DNA from: Hominifimenecus microfluidus | Lineage (GTDB): Bacteria; Bacillota; Clostridia; Lachnospirales; Lachnospiraceae | DNA length: 64,000 nt | Direction: 5' to 3' | NCBI GenBank assembly: GCA_020687485.1 | Contig: JAJEQR010000012.1 | Coordinates: 1-64,000, forward strand | Shown: positions 18,726 to 28,188 of the stretch, one piece after another | How positions within the stretch are numbered: the first letter of the stretch is position 1 | How the letters are laid out: the number at the start of each line of letters is the position of its first letter | The notes under the pieces: model-generated | The model's database searches: none | What the model was told of the DNA's origin: nothing | The model's input: only the letters and a program-made list of their open reading frames with translations | Translations under genes and position numbers: made by a program

Positions 18726-19303
18726 TTGGTCTGTTCCCTTTCCCCTGTATATTTCAAAAAGCCGTTCTCCGTCAGGACACGATCCACCCGGCGGTCGAAT
18801 ACTTCCGTCGGAAGATGCTCATAGATCTGAAACGCGTATGCGTATCCGACCGTGTGGTGATCCGGATGCTTCTCCAGATAACGGTCATAGAATCCTCCGC
18901 CGTATCCGATGCGGCGTCCCTCCCGGTCGAAGGCCACACCGGGAACCAGAAGAAGGGCCGAAGGCCCCTCATAGACCGGGCAGTGCACCTTCGGCTCCCA
19001 CACACCGAAATGACCCGGCTCCAGATCCTCATACGAAGTAATCTGATAAAATTCCATCGTCTTTCCTTCTACGCGGGGAACAGCAGTTGTCTTCCCACAG
19101 CGCCACGCATCCTCCAGAATCGCTCTGGTAGAGATCTCCTGTTGCGTATCGATATAAGCGAGAATCGTCTCCGCCTTCCGGTAGTCCGCGTCCTTCAAAA
19201 GGAAGCCTGCCGCTCGGCGGCTTGCTTCCTCTACTTCGCACTCCGAAAGAGCCATCCGGGCATTCCGGCACTCCTTACGGATCTCCTGTTTCGTCTTCTC
19301 CAT
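18722..19303 (-). CDS. 5-formyltetrahydrofolate cyclo-ligase
   Basis: This 193-residue enzyme converts 5-formyl-THF to 5,10-methenyl-THF using ATP, returning a storage or inhibitory folate to the one-carbon pool. The signature PGVAFDREGRRIGYGGGFYDRYL is present, along with the N-terminal basic segment KQEIRKECRNAR. The start overlaps the DUF896 stop codon by one base (TGATG). It joins the folate theme of this window, which also holds a riboswitch-controlled folate importer. Confidence 0.93.
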   Translation of the reverse strand: MEKTKQEIRKECRNARMALSECEVEEASRRAAGFLLKDADYRKAETILAYIDTQQEISTRAILEDAWRCGKTTAVPRVEGKTMEFYQITSYEDLEPGHFGVWEPKVHCPVYEGPSALLLVPGVAFDREGRRIGYGGGFYDRYLEKHPDHHTVGYAYAFQIYEHLPTEVFDRRVDRVLTENGFLKYTGEREQTK

Positions 19304-19530
19304 CAGTTCCCCCGCTTTCCTTTATTGCCGTACTTTTCGCCCAGATCCACGATCGATCCGTCCGGATACTGAATCTTCGTACTATCCAGCGTACCTCTCA
19401 GGTTCGCGCGGACTGCCGCCAGATACTCCTGGCGCAGACGATCCTGCTCTTCCTTTTCTTCCTGTGTCAGCGTACCTGCCTTCTTCTTGCGGTACAGCTC
19501 GTTGATACGGTCGATATCTTTCATGTCCAT
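19303..19530 (-). CDS. DUF896 family protein (YnzC-like)
   Basis: A 75-residue protein of the DUF896/YnzC family. It has a helical hairpin (IDRINELYRKKKAGTLTQEE, then RLRQEYLAAVRANLRGTL) followed by the conserved YPDGS segment. In Bacillus YnzC is small and highly helical; its role is not established. I start it at the ATG at 19528-19530, eight bases after GAGGAGG; the frame is open further upstream but without a site. The start overlaps the preceding FAD-protein gene by 10 nt. Confidence 0.9.
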   Translation of the reverse strand: MDMKDIDRINELYRKKKAGTLTQEEKEEQDRLRQEYLAAVRANLRGTLDSTKIQYPDGSIVDLGEKYGNKGKRGN

Positions 19531-21107
19531 GATCGGAACCTCCTCATAATTTCTTCTGCAATCTTTATTCCATCCACAGCAGCGCTCGTAATACCACCGG
19601 CATAACCGGCCCCTTCCCCGCACGGGAAAAGACCGCGGACAGGGCTCTCATAATGCTCATCTCTCTCAATTCGTACCGGCGAAGACGTTCGGCTCTCCAC
19701 ACCGGAGAATATCACATCCGGCCGGTCAAAACCGGGAATCCGTCCGCCGAACTGCTCCATGCCGAGGATCAGCGACTGACTGACCTCCTCCGGAAGTACC
19801 GCCCGGAGATTGGCGAAGCTGTCTCCACCACAGTGATCCGGCAGCACACCCCGATACGCCGCACTCCTGCGGTTCTCCTTAAAGTCTCCGAAGAGCTGTA
19901 CCGGAATCCTTCCCTCGCCGGAAAGGAACGCCCGCCGCTCCAGTTCTCTCTGAAAAGCGATCCCCGCAAGCGGCCCCTCTCCCGGATAATCGGAAGGGTT
20001 CACCGCCACGATCAGCGCGGAATTGGCATTTCTTCCGTCTCTGGCGTGATTGCTCATCCCGTTCACCGCCAGGAGTCCTTCCTCCGAGGACGCATTCACC
20101 ACCTGGCCACCCGGGCACATGCAGAACGAATACACGCCGCGACCATTTACGCCGCGACCAGTCACTTTATAATCTGCCACAGGCAGAAGCCCATCCGGCC
20201 AGTCGCCGTACTGCGCCTGCTGAATCATCTCCTGCGGATGCTCCGCGCGGACGCCGACAGCAAACGCCTTGGCGCTCATCGGTACCTGCTGCTTCTGCAG
20301 CATCTGAAATGTATCTCTGGCGCTGTGACCGATCGCCAGGATCACCTGCTCCGCTTCCAGCGTCTCCCGTGTGCCATTTTTCTCCAGGATGACGCCGCGT
20401 ACTTGACCATCCCGGATCACGAGCTCTCGCATACACGTATGGAAAAGGATCTCTCCTCCGAAGGAGAGGATCTGACTGCGGATATTGCTTACAACCGCGC
20501 GCAGCACATCTGTCCCGATATGCGGCTTGTACCAGTATCGGATTGAAGGGTCCGCCCCCGCATCCGCAAAGGTCTGAAGCACCATACGGATGCGTCCGGA
20601 TACATCCTTCACCTGCGTATTCAGCTTTCCATCGGAAAAGGTTCCTGCGCCGCCTTCCCCGAACTGCACGTTCGATTCCGGGTTCAGCCTGCCGCTGTTC
20701 CAGAAGGTCTGCACATCCATCGCCCGCTCCTCCACCGGCGCTCCGCGCTCGATCAGGATCGGCGCATATCCGCGTTTCGCCAGCCAGAGCGCTGCGAAAA
20801 GTCCTGCCGGCCCCGCGCCGATAACCACCGGGCGAAACTTCAGTTTCTCTGTGCCGGGAACCGGGAACTCATACGACTGCTCCGGAACTTCACGGATATC
20901 CGCATTCTTCTTATGAGCGGTCACCGTACCATCCTTTACCTGCACGGTGTAAAGATAATGCAGGTTCTGCTTCTTTCTGGCGTCCAGCGATTTCTTTATG
21001 ATCGTCACATTCTCCGGGCGAAAACGCACGCCATGGTTCCGGATCTGGCGGTACAGATCCTCCTCCGTGTGCTCCGGCGGAAGTTTGATATTACTGATCT
21101 GAATCAT
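19521..21107 (-). CDS. NAD(P)/FAD-dependent oxidoreductase (YdhS-like FAD protein)
   Basis: A 528-residue flavoprotein. A small N-terminal domain (about residues 1-85, LPPEHTEEDLYRQI) precedes the dinucleotide-binding motif VVIGAGPAGLFAALWLAKRG (about 96-115). The C-terminal part has GRGVYSFCMCPGGQVVNASSEEG and ends with the FAD-binding GEGAGYAGGITSAAVDGIKIAEE. This arrangement fits a widespread group of uncharacterised FAD-dependent dehydrogenases. It overlaps the preceding HI0933-type gene by 4 nt and DUF896 by 10 nt. The substrate is unknown. Confidence 0.87.
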   Translation of the reverse strand: MIQISNIKLPPEHTEEDLYRQIRNHGVRFRPENVTIIKKSLDARKKQNLHYLYTVQVKDGTVTAHKKNADIREVPEQSYEFPVPGTEKLKFRPVVIGAGPAGLFAALWLAKRGYAPILIERGAPVEERAMDVQTFWNSGRLNPESNVQFGEGGAGTFSDGKLNTQVKDVSGRIRMVLQTFADAGADPSIRYWYKPHIGTDVLRAVVSNIRSQILSFGGEILFHTCMRELVIRDGQVRGVILEKNGTRETLEAEQVILAIGHSARDTFQMLQKQQVPMSAKAFAVGVRAEHPQEMIQQAQYGDWPDGLLPVADYKVTGRGVNGRGVYSFCMCPGGQVVNASSEEGLLAVNGMSNHARDGRNANSALIVAVNPSDYPGEGPLAGIAFQRELERRAFLSGEGRIPVQLFGDFKENRRSAAYRGVLPDHCGGDSFANLRAVLPEEVSQSLILGMEQFGGRIPGFDRPDVIFSGVESRTSSPVRIERDEHYESPVRGLFPCGEGAGYAGGITSAAVDGIKIAEEIMRRFRSWT

Positions 21108-22309
21108 TTACGTTCCTTTCTTCTTGTCCCGGCAGATTCTGCGGCACTGCGTCCGGCCAGATACCCCGTGGACCAAGCCCACTGCAGATTATAGCCGCCG
21201 CAGATGCCGTCCACATCCATCACCTCACCGCCGAAGAACAGACCGGAAACCAGCCGGGACTCACAGGTATCCGGGCGAATCTCCTTCACGGACACGCCGC
21301 CGGCACAAACCTGCGCCTGATCAAAGCCATTCGTATCTTTTATCGTTATCGTCCAGTTCTTGCAGATCTGTGCCTGATGTCCCTTTCCCTGCTTCGCCAG
21401 CAATACCGCCAGCTTCTTCGGTAAGATCCCAGCAAGCAGCTCTTCCCCGCTCCAGCGCGGATGCTCACGATTTCTCTGCGCAAAAAGCGCTTCCGCTTCC
21501 TTCATGGAATATTCCGGAAGGAAATCCAGGACGGCCTGCACCCGTCTTCGCTCCCTGCAGGCGCGAGAAGCGTAGCGACTGACCTGAAACACCGGGATTC
21601 CGGAGATTCCGTAATCTGTCAGCTGAACCTCTCCGCGGTCCGAGGCCGCCGGCTTCCCGTCAATCAGGATGGTCACTCTCGCCTGTGTACGAACACCCGA
21701 TATGCTCTTAAAAAATGGCTCCTCCGCACGGAGCTGCACCAGCGCCGGTACCGGAGACACAATCGTGTGTCCTAGCTGCCTAGCCAGAATAAATCCGCTG
21801 CCGTCGGATCCGGTCTTCGGTGCTGCACAGCCTCCTGTCGCCAGAATCAGCCGCTTCGCATGAAAATTCCCGACTTCCGTCTCCACCAGAAAGCCGTCTC
21901 CGGTCCGACTGACACGCTGCACCTTACACGAAGTATGCTCGCGAACGTCTCGTTCCTCTAGCCCCCGGCGAAGCGCATCCAGCACAGAAGCCGCCTGCTC
22001 GCTTCGTGGATAGACATATCCGTTCCTGTCATACGGCAGAATCCCCAGAGAGCGGAAGAACCTTATCGTATTCTTTTCATTAAAATGACGCAGAACCTCC
22101 GCCGGGAACGCACTGTCTGTGCTGCGGAAGCAGTCCGGCGTCATATGATAATTCGTATAGTTGCACTTACCGTTGCCGGTGGAAAGAATCTTCCTGCCGA
22201 CCTGTTCTCCGCCCTCCAGAAGGATCGGACGGACACCACATCCGGCTGCAGTAATCGCCGCCATCATACCGGCGGCTCCACCGCCAATGATTATCAGTTC
22301 TTCTGTCAT
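21104..22309 (-). CDS. HI0933-family NAD(P)/FAD-dependent oxidoreductase
   Basis: A 401-residue flavoprotein of the HI0933/BaiN-like family. It has the Rossmann motif IIGGGAAGMMAAI at the N-terminus, the family motif GRKILSTGNGKCNYTN (about residue 37) and a C-terminal FAD loop GGEVMDVDGICGGYNLQWAWSTG. Some relatives act on bile acids, but this member's substrate cannot be read from sequence. I start it at the ATG at 22307-22309, preceded by AAGGTG. It is the first gene of the operon running down to miaA and has a good promoter (22336-22365). Confidence 0.88.
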   Translation of the reverse strand: MTEELIIIGGGAAGMMAAITAAGCGVRPILLEGGEQVGRKILSTGNGKCNYTNYHMTPDCFRSTDSAFPAEVLRHFNEKNTIRFFRSLGILPYDRNGYVYPRSEQAASVLDALRRGLEERDVREHTSCKVQRVSRTGDGFLVETEVGNFHAKRLILATGGCAAPKTGSDGSGFILARQLGHTIVSPVPALVQLRAEEPFFKSISGVRTQARVTILIDGKPAASDRGEVQLTDYGISGIPVFQVSRYASRACRERRRVQAVLDFLPEYSMKEAEALFAQRNREHPRWSGEELLAGILPKKLAVLLAKQGKGHQAQICKNWTITIKDTNGFDQAQVCAGGVSVKEIRPDTCESRLVSGLFFGGEVMDVDGICGGYNLQWAWSTGYLAGRSAAESAGTRRKERK

Positions 22310-22335
22310 CTTGTCACCTTCGCTTTCGATCTTAT

Positions 22336-22365
22336 AGTATAGCATTTTTCATCCGGTTCCGTCAA
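22336..22365 (-). promoter_or_regulatory. Promoter of the HI0933-mutS-mutL-miaA operon
   Basis: TTGACG (22360-22365) and TATACT (22336-22341) are separated by 18 nt on the minus strand, about 27 nt upstream of the first ATG. It lies immediately after the terminator of the upstream transcription unit. Confidence 0.65.
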
Positions 22366-22369
22366 TCAA

Positions 22370-22418
22370 AAAAAGACTGGCGGTAACCTTTCAAAGAGAG
22401 GCTGCCATCAGTCTTTTT
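22370..22418 (-). terminator. Rho-independent terminator after the flippase gene
   Basis: AAAAAGACTG and CAGTCTTTTT pair around an inner GC-rich bulged stem (GGCGG with CTGCC). A long T-tract follows on either strand. It lies 9 nt after the SpoVB-like stop codon and separates that unit from the next promoter. Confidence 0.85.
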
Positions 22419-22426
22419 ATTTTATC

Positions 22427-24073
22427 TTACCGCCCCAACAGGTGCAGCTTCTTTGCGATTGCCACCAGTGTTCTTCCCTTCGGGAAGCTGGCAAGATCCA
22501 CCTCGTCGATGCCCTTGGTGAGGAGCATCAGCACCGCATATACAACGACTGCCACGAGAATCGAGAGCAGAAGCGATACCATGTTAGAATGGATCAGCGC
22601 ATGAATCACACGGTACAGGATGCTGGCTGCCAGTCCCATCACGGCAGAGGAGAACAGCGGGCAGACGAACGTCTTGATATACTCCTGACGATACTGCAGG
22701 ATGTGACGAATACTCAGCTGGTTAAAGACGCACATCATGATATAGAAGATGACGTTGGAGAGAACCACGCCGTCGATTCCAAGATCCAGTACCCAGAGCA
22801 TAAACGCCAGAATACCAATGTGCAGCACCAGAGCGATCAGCGCGTTCTTCACTGGAATCCAGATGTTGCCGATGCCCTGAAGCACCGAGTTCGAGATGGT
22901 GGAAAGTGCGTTGAACATAACCATCGTAGAACCGATCAGCATCATGTGAATTGCCACCGAGTTATCCCCTGAGAAAAGCAGATTCATGATGGGGCCGGCC
23001 AGAACCGCCAATCCGATGGATGCAGGAATCGCGATCACCATATTAAAGCGGATCGCTGTTCCTGTCTTGTCAATGATCTCTGTCTTATTGCCTCTGCTGA
23101 TCGCGGCGGCAAGTGCTGGAATGATCGAGGAACCCATCGACGAAGCAATCGCCGTCGGCACATGAATCATCAGCAGATATTTACTGCTGTACGCACCCCA
23201 CACGGAAGCGTAGGAATCGCTGACGGACTGCGCGTAAATGCCCTGATCCAGCACGGAGCTGATCTGATAGATCGTTGTGCTGAACAACACCGGAAGGATC
23301 GTCATAATCACGATCTTCAGGATATAGCCATAAGACTCCCGGTTCTCATGCTTATCTCTGCGGCACTTTGCGTCCTCCACTTTGCGGAAGCTGAAATACA
23401 GCACGATAAAGAAGAGAAGCGCGATGCCCGCTCCGGTTACAGTACCAAGCGTACCACCGCTGGCGCCGTAGGCCGCCGAATAAAATCCTTTCGTGCCTTC
23501 CGCCAGATCTCTCTCGGTTCCTGCCTTGAAGAGCATATAACCGGCCGCTACACTGACGACCGCATTAAAGACCTGCTCCGCGATCTGGGAGGTTGCTGTT
23601 GGAACCATGGTTCCATGCCCCTGGAAATAACCACGGAACACGCCAAGAAATGCCATAATCAGGATGCAGGGAGCCAGCACGCGGATCGCATAGGCCGCCT
23701 CCGGCATCTTCATCAGATCCGCGAAGAAATTCGAGCCGAACCAGGTGATGGAACACATAATCACGCCGGAAGCGGTTGCAAACATCAGCGCGCCCTGGAA
23801 GACTCTGCGGGCATTCTTATACTGTCCCAGACTGATTCTCGCAGCTACCAGTCGGGATACCGCAAGCGGCAGGCTGTAGCTGGAGATCAGCAGGAGAATG
23901 TTATAGATACTGAAGGCGGTCGAATACACGCCCATTCCGTCCTCTCCGATCGTGTTCATCAAAGGTACACGATACAGGAGTCCAATCAACCGGACAACAA
24001 TACCGGCGATGGCCAGGATACTTCCCTGGACTAAAAAATTATTTCCTTTGTTCTTCTTTGGTTGCTTTGCCAT
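22427..24073 (-). CDS. SpoVB/MurJ-like polysaccharide flippase (MOP superfamily)
   Basis: A 548-residue integral membrane protein with about 14 helices from the MOP superfamily polysaccharide-biosynthesis group, which includes SpoVB and MurJ-like lipid II flippases. Typical segments are GSILAIAGIVVRLIGLLYRVPL at the start and MNTIGEDGMGVYSTAFSIYNILLLISSYSLPLAVSRLVA after it. It probably moves a lipid-linked sugar precursor across the membrane, possibly for spore cortex. It sits 2 nt after the DUF3048 lipoprotein gene and is followed by a terminator. SpoVB versus a vegetative MurJ cannot be decided from sequence alone. Confidence 0.82.
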   Translation of the reverse strand: MAKQPKKNKGNNFLVQGSILAIAGIVVRLIGLLYRVPLMNTIGEDGMGVYSTAFSIYNILLLISSYSLPLAVSRLVAARISLGQYKNARRVFQGALMFATASGVIMCSITWFGSNFFADLMKMPEAAYAIRVLAPCILIMAFLGVFRGYFQGHGTMVPTATSQIAEQVFNAVVSVAAGYMLFKAGTERDLAEGTKGFYSAAYGASGGTLGTVTGAGIALLFFIVLYFSFRKVEDAKCRRDKHENRESYGYILKIVIMTILPVLFSTTIYQISSVLDQGIYAQSVSDSYASVWGAYSSKYLLMIHVPTAIASSMGSSIIPALAAAISRGNKTEIIDKTGTAIRFNMVIAIPASIGLAVLAGPIMNLLFSGDNSVAIHMMLIGSTMVMFNALSTISNSVLQGIGNIWIPVKNALIALVLHIGILAFMLWVLDLGIDGVVLSNVIFYIMMCVFNQLSIRHILQYRQEYIKTFVCPLFSSAVMGLAASILYRVIHALIHSNMVSLLLSILVAVVVYAVLMLLTKGIDEVDLASFPKGRTLVAIAKKLHLLGR

Positions 24074-24074
24074 A

Positions 24075-25187
24075 CTACTCCACAGTGATCTCGCCGGTCA
24101 TGGAGGGCAGCACGATGCAAACCCATGTCTGTCCCTGATTCAGCGTGATCTCCTCGCCGCTCTGATAATAATAATGTGTGTTCTCCCAGTAGTCGGCCTT
24201 CTCCCAGGTGATAGGAACCGCCTTTCCTGCTGTAATGAACACGCCCGTACCGGTACCCACGGTATGGATATTCTTCGTATTCTTGTCCCACTCCAGGTTG
24301 TAATCGCAGTATTCCACGATCACATTATCGACAGCTACCTGCTTATCATTCGCCTGATCGATATGAGCCTTATCGAAAGCGTAACGATAGTAGCGTCCGT
24401 CCTCCGCGTTGTACTCGAAGTAAGGGTGATTCTGCGTATATCCGATAGATACCTTGTTCGCATCCTGTCCGCCTTCCGGAACGATCTTCTCGCTGGTCTT
24501 CGCGAATTGGAACTTATAGGTGTAATCCTGCTTCATCTCCGTGCGGAAACCAAGCTTCTCCACCTGCTTCATCACCTTCTCCTGATTGGTAAAGATATTG
24601 TGACCGGCGGAATGATCGCTGCTCTCGAAGACAGCCGGCCATCCGCTGTTCGCGATACCCTCCAGATCATCGCAGCGCTCATCATCCAGATAAGGAAGCG
24701 CCAGATCGCTGTGACCATGATGGAAGAAGATACCGTCATACTCCGCTACAATGCCGGGATGATAGCTTCTCGCGCTGCGGAGCGGTCCGATCCGGTCTGT
24801 ATCGTCAAAGCTCTGGAAGATCGCCGTCAGGCGCACCTCGTTTGCCTCGATCGGAACCTCATAGACGATCTCTGCCGTGCTTACGCCGTTCTGCGGCTGC
24901 GCGCGCCTCTCATTATCAATCTGAAAAGCAACCGGGCGTTTTCTTCCGACTTCAACCGGAACAACCTTACCAGTCAGATAGCTGTACATCATACCTTCCG
25001 GAAGTGCTTCCTCCGTTGTCTCCGGAACATCCGCGATTGTCATCACCGGCACCTCCGCCGGTTCCTTCGTGGTTTGCTCCACGGTCGTCGGAGCCTCTGT
25101 GGTCTCTTCATTTTTCTTTCCACATCCAGCCACGCAAAGACCGATCATCAGTGCGGCAAGAAGAATACTGATGCTTTTCTTTTTCAT
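24075..25187 (-). CDS. DUF3048 domain lipoprotein (YerB-like)
   Basis: A 370-residue secreted lipoprotein. The signal peptide ends in the lipobox VAGC (about residues 19-22), so it should be anchored to the outer face of the membrane. A Glu/Thr-rich spacer follows. The DUF3048 domain contains PVAFQIDNERRAQPQNG and PLRSARSYHPGIVAEYDGIFFHHGHSD. The Bacillus relative is YerB; the function is unknown. A GAAAGGAAGG site precedes the ATG. It is followed 2 nt later by the flippase gene, suggesting a shared envelope role. Confidence 0.87.
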   Translation of the reverse strand: MKKKSISILLAALMIGLCVAGCGKKNEETTEAPTTVEQTTKEPAEVPVMTIADVPETTEEALPEGMMYSYLTGKVVPVEVGRKRPVAFQIDNERRAQPQNGVSTAEIVYEVPIEANEVRLTAIFQSFDDTDRIGPLRSARSYHPGIVAEYDGIFFHHGHSDLALPYLDDERCDDLEGIANSGWPAVFESSDHSAGHNIFTNQEKVMKQVEKLGFRTEMKQDYTYKFQFAKTSEKIVPEGGQDANKVSIGYTQNHPYFEYNAEDGRYYRYAFDKAHIDQANDKQVAVDNVIVEYCDYNLEWDKNTKNIHTVGTGTGVFITAGKAVPITWEKADYWENTHYYYQSGEEITLNQGQTWVCIVLPSMTGEITVE

Positions 25188-25282
25188 AGTTCATTCCTTC
25201 CTTTCGTATCTGCGGGCACCACAGTCTCTGTCCGAGGCCGCGGATACTCATTTCCAAAACAACACTCTGAATCCATCCGACA

Positions 25283-25783
25283 TCAGCGGACAATTCCCAG
25301 GTTGTCCAGAACCTCTCTCTGCTTTCCTTCCATAATCTCACGTTCCCGGTCATCCACATGATCGTATCCCATCAGATGGAACATACTGTGCGCTACCAGG
25401 AATGCCAGCTCACGCTCCAGGCTGTGGCCGTAGGCTTCCGCCTGACTGCGAATTTTCTGGATGGAGATCGCAATATCGCCGAGCAGCAGATCGCCGGTTC
25501 CCGGATGAAAATACATATCGGAAAGCTCATCCTCCAACACACTGAAATCACCGCCGCGCTGAAAATCCACCATAGGGAACGACAGAACATCTGTCGTATT
25601 ATCGATATAGCGGAACTGGGAATTCAGCTCCTTGATGCGGTCATCATCCGTAAGCAGGACATTGATCTCCGCCTCATAGGGACAGTGCTCATACTTCATG
25701 GCCTCCAGCGCCACCTTCTCGATGATCTCCTCATACGGGATTCCCAGCTTGTCCTCTGATTCATAACTAATCTCAATATTCAT
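25283..25783 (-). CDS. ybeY: Endoribonuclease YbeY
   Basis: A 166-residue metal-dependent endoribonuclease that takes part in 16S rRNA 3' end maturation and ribosome quality control. The zinc motif HSMFHLMGYDH (three His in H-x3-H-x5-H spacing) is present near the C-terminus, after the conserved LLGDIAIS segment. It lies 2 nt after phoH, the usual neighbour. Confidence 0.95.
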   Translation of the reverse strand: MNIEISYESEDKLGIPYEEIIEKVALEAMKYEHCPYEAEINVLLTDDDRIKELNSQFRYIDNTTDVLSFPMVDFQRGGDFSVLEDELSDMYFHPGTGDLLLGDIAISIQKIRSQAEAYGHSLERELAFLVAHSMFHLMGYDHVDDREREIMEGKQREVLDNLGIVR

Positions 25784-25785
25784 AA

Positions 25786-26817
25786 TTATCCCTTTCTCGA
25801 CGGGCGGGGCGTGCGTCTGCGCTGTTCCAGGTGCTGCTCTCTGCGCTCCTCCCGGTGCTGTTCCTTCTTCTCATACTTCTCATAAGCCTCGACAATCTTC
25901 TGTACCAGCGGATGACGTACCACATCCTTGTTCGAAAGGCGGATGATGCCGATCTCATCTACATCCTTCAGAACCTTCAATGCAACATCCAGACCGGATA
26001 CCGTGCCCTCCGGCAGATCCTTCTGGGTGATATCGCCGGTAATGATTACCTTGGAGCCGAATCCGATACGGGTTAAGAACATCTTCATCTGCGCCGGTGT
26101 CGTATTCTGCGCCTCATCCAGGATAATGTAGGCATTATCCAGCGTGCGGCCGCGCATATAGGCCAGCGGAGCAACCTCGATCAGTCCCTTCTCATAATTG
26201 TGCAGATAGGACTCCGCTCCCATAATCTGATACAGCGCATCGTACAGCGGACGCAGATATGGGTCAATCTTGCTCTGCAGATCGCCTGGGAGAAATCCGA
26301 GCTTCTCACCGGCTTCAATCGCCGGACGCGTCAGGATAATACGACTGACTTCATTGTTCTTAAAAGCCTGAATCGCCATCGCCATGGCAAGATATGTCTT
26401 ACCGGTACCTGCCGGACCCAGTCCGAAGCAGATCATCTTCTCGCGGATCGCATCCACATAGGTCTTCTGACCCACGGTTTTCGGCTTGATCGGCTTGCCC
26501 GCGATCGTGCGGCAAATGATATCCTTATCGATCTCCAGGATCTGCTCATCCTTCTCCTCAAAGGAAAGGGAGAGCGCATAATCCACATTCTGCTCCGTGA
26601 TCGTATTGCCGCGGTGGGACAGCTCCAGGAGATTGGAGAATACACTCTTCGCCTTCTTCACTGCTCCCTCCGGACCAATGATCTTGATCGCATCATCGCG
26701 GGGAATCAGGGAAACCCGCAGGCTTCTCTCGATTTTCTTCATATACGAGTCCAGCTGACCACAGACATTCTGCATGTGATCGGCCGGAACATCGATCATG
26801 GTTTCAATAATACTCAT
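25786..26817 (-). CDS. phoH: PhoH family ATPase (PhoH/PhoL)
   Basis: A 343-residue PhoH-like protein. An N-terminal RNA-binding-like region (about 1-75) precedes the ATPase domain, with Walker A GPAGTGKT (134-141), Walker B YIILDEAQNTTPAQMKMFLTRIG and ITGDITQKDLP. The C-terminal tail is very rich in Glu, Arg and Gln (EKKEQHREERREQHLEQRRR). PhoH proteins are thought to be RNA-linked ATPases or helicases that work with YbeY. The gene follows yqfD by 117 nt on the same strand, matching the conserved yqfC-yqfD-phoH-ybeY order. Confidence 0.94.
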   Translation of the reverse strand: MSIIETMIDVPADHMQNVCGQLDSYMKKIERSLRVSLIPRDDAIKIIGPEGAVKKAKSVFSNLLELSHRGNTITEQNVDYALSLSFEEKDEQILEIDKDIICRTIAGKPIKPKTVGQKTYVDAIREKMICFGLGPAGTGKTYLAMAMAIQAFKNNEVSRIILTRPAIEAGEKLGFLPGDLQSKIDPYLRPLYDALYQIMGAESYLHNYEKGLIEVAPLAYMRGRTLDNAYIILDEAQNTTPAQMKMFLTRIGFGSKVIITGDITQKDLPEGTVSGLDVALKVLKDVDEIGIIRLSNKDVVRHPLVQKIVEAYEKYEKKEQHREERREQHLEQRRRTPRPSRKG

Positions 26818-26934
26818 GAAACAATTCTTCCTTCCATTATTTCGCGTGTTCTATTCTATCATTTTTTTCAGTAAATTGCACTACTTTTTCAAACTTTTCT
26901 CTTCTGCGATGATTTCTCCTGCCCGTTTCTTCTG

Positions 26935-28185
26935 CTATTCTGCATCGTAGCTGGCTTCTCCTACGGAAATGCCATTCTCATTCTCTTCTCTCACAATCTC
27001 CTGAAGAGGCACTTTCTCTCCAATCTGCTTCTCAATCCAAAAATATCCTTCCGCCCGGATTTGATTTTCATCCATCGTTGTTTCGGTTTCTTCCCTCAGA
27101 ATTTTTCCGCCTTCTGCACGAATTTCTCCGCGAAAAAGTGTTAGTTCCTTCTCCGTCAACGCCTGGCACTCTTCCTCTGTCATCCTTCTCATGCAGGTCT
27201 CATAATGAAAAGCACGGAAAATGGTCAGCGACAGCGGAAGCGAAAAGCGATAGAACAGCACCGGCGTCTCCGTCTCCGACAGGCAGAACGTGCCGTCCTG
27301 TGCCTCGGTTCGGCCCGCGCGCAGCAGATATGAGCCAATCCGCAAAGAAATCCCGCAGGGATATTTCCCTGTGACGATGCGTTCCTCCCGATACCGGGAA
27401 TGCTCCCAGACATACGGAATGGAAAGCTCGGCATACACATCCGCATCGGCAGTCGTTTCTTCCTCCGTAACGACCTCACCGCTATCATCGTGAATCGGAA
27501 TCCGACCGCTCACCAGAACCTGCCCCGCCTTCACTTCATCTCCCGGCTTCACCAGCGGCGTCCCCTGCCGAACGATCATTGAGGTGATCACACCGTCTTC
27601 TGCAGCAGCCAAGTCACCCGGTACATTCTTTATTTCTGTGGAATCTGTTCCAGAAAAGTTTTCCTTCATCTGAATAATCATGCGAGTTCCCGATATCTGA
27701 GCCGAAACCCACGTAATCTCTGGATAACGAATTCGGATCGCCTGTTCCAGATCATTGCAGACAATCTGATTCGTCCACATTCCGTACTGAATTCCTTCCT
27801 CCTCCAGAAAATCCCGAATGGTCTCATCCGTATAATAAAGATTCCCGACAAAACGGATGTCCCACAGAAAATGACTCAGAAAATACAGCAGAAAAATGCC
27901 CAGAAGCAGACCGGCAGCGTAAGCTTTTCTTGTGCGGTTCCGATACAGAAGAAATGGAAGGCCAGACCGACGGCAGATATGTAGGAACGTGCGGCTCTTC
28001 CGCGCCAGAGGAACTGCCCGGCGAAAATCCGGCACGGAAAGAACAAAGCAGACATCGTCCTCTTTTCTCTTCATGTTATAAAGGGTAACCCCGGTTCCCG
28101 CACACAGATTCAGGAAGCGCTCCGGATCTCTCCCATAGGCACGAATCTGCAGCTGCCCGTGAAAAAACAGTCTCACTGCTCCCAT
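26935..28185 (-). CDS. yqfD: Sporulation protein YqfD
   Basis: A 416-residue membrane protein. A soluble N-terminal domain of about 85 residues precedes one membrane helix (AAGLLLGIFLLYFLSHFLW, about 108-126) and a large extracytoplasmic part starting with the family segment DIRFVGNLYYTDETIRDFLEEEG. YqfD is expressed in the mother cell under sigma-E in Bacillus and is needed for efficient engulfment or later stages. Translation starts after GGAGG that lies within the end of yqfC, so the pair is coupled. Confidence 0.9.
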   Translation of the reverse strand: MGAVRLFFHGQLQIRAYGRDPERFLNLCAGTGVTLYNMKRKEDDVCFVLSVPDFRRAVPLARKSRTFLHICRRSGLPFLLYRNRTRKAYAAGLLLGIFLLYFLSHFLWDIRFVGNLYYTDETIRDFLEEEGIQYGMWTNQIVCNDLEQAIRIRYPEITWVSAQISGTRMIIQMKENFSGTDSTEIKNVPGDLAAAEDGVITSMIVRQGTPLVKPGDEVKAGQVLVSGRIPIHDDSGEVVTEEETTADADVYAELSIPYVWEHSRYREERIVTGKYPCGISLRIGSYLLRAGRTEAQDGTFCLSETETPVLFYRFSLPLSLTIFRAFHYETCMRRMTEEECQALTEKELTLFRGEIRAEGGKILREETETTMDENQIRAEGYFWIEKQIGEKVPLQEIVREENENGISVGEASYDAE

Positions 28186-28188
28186 TCT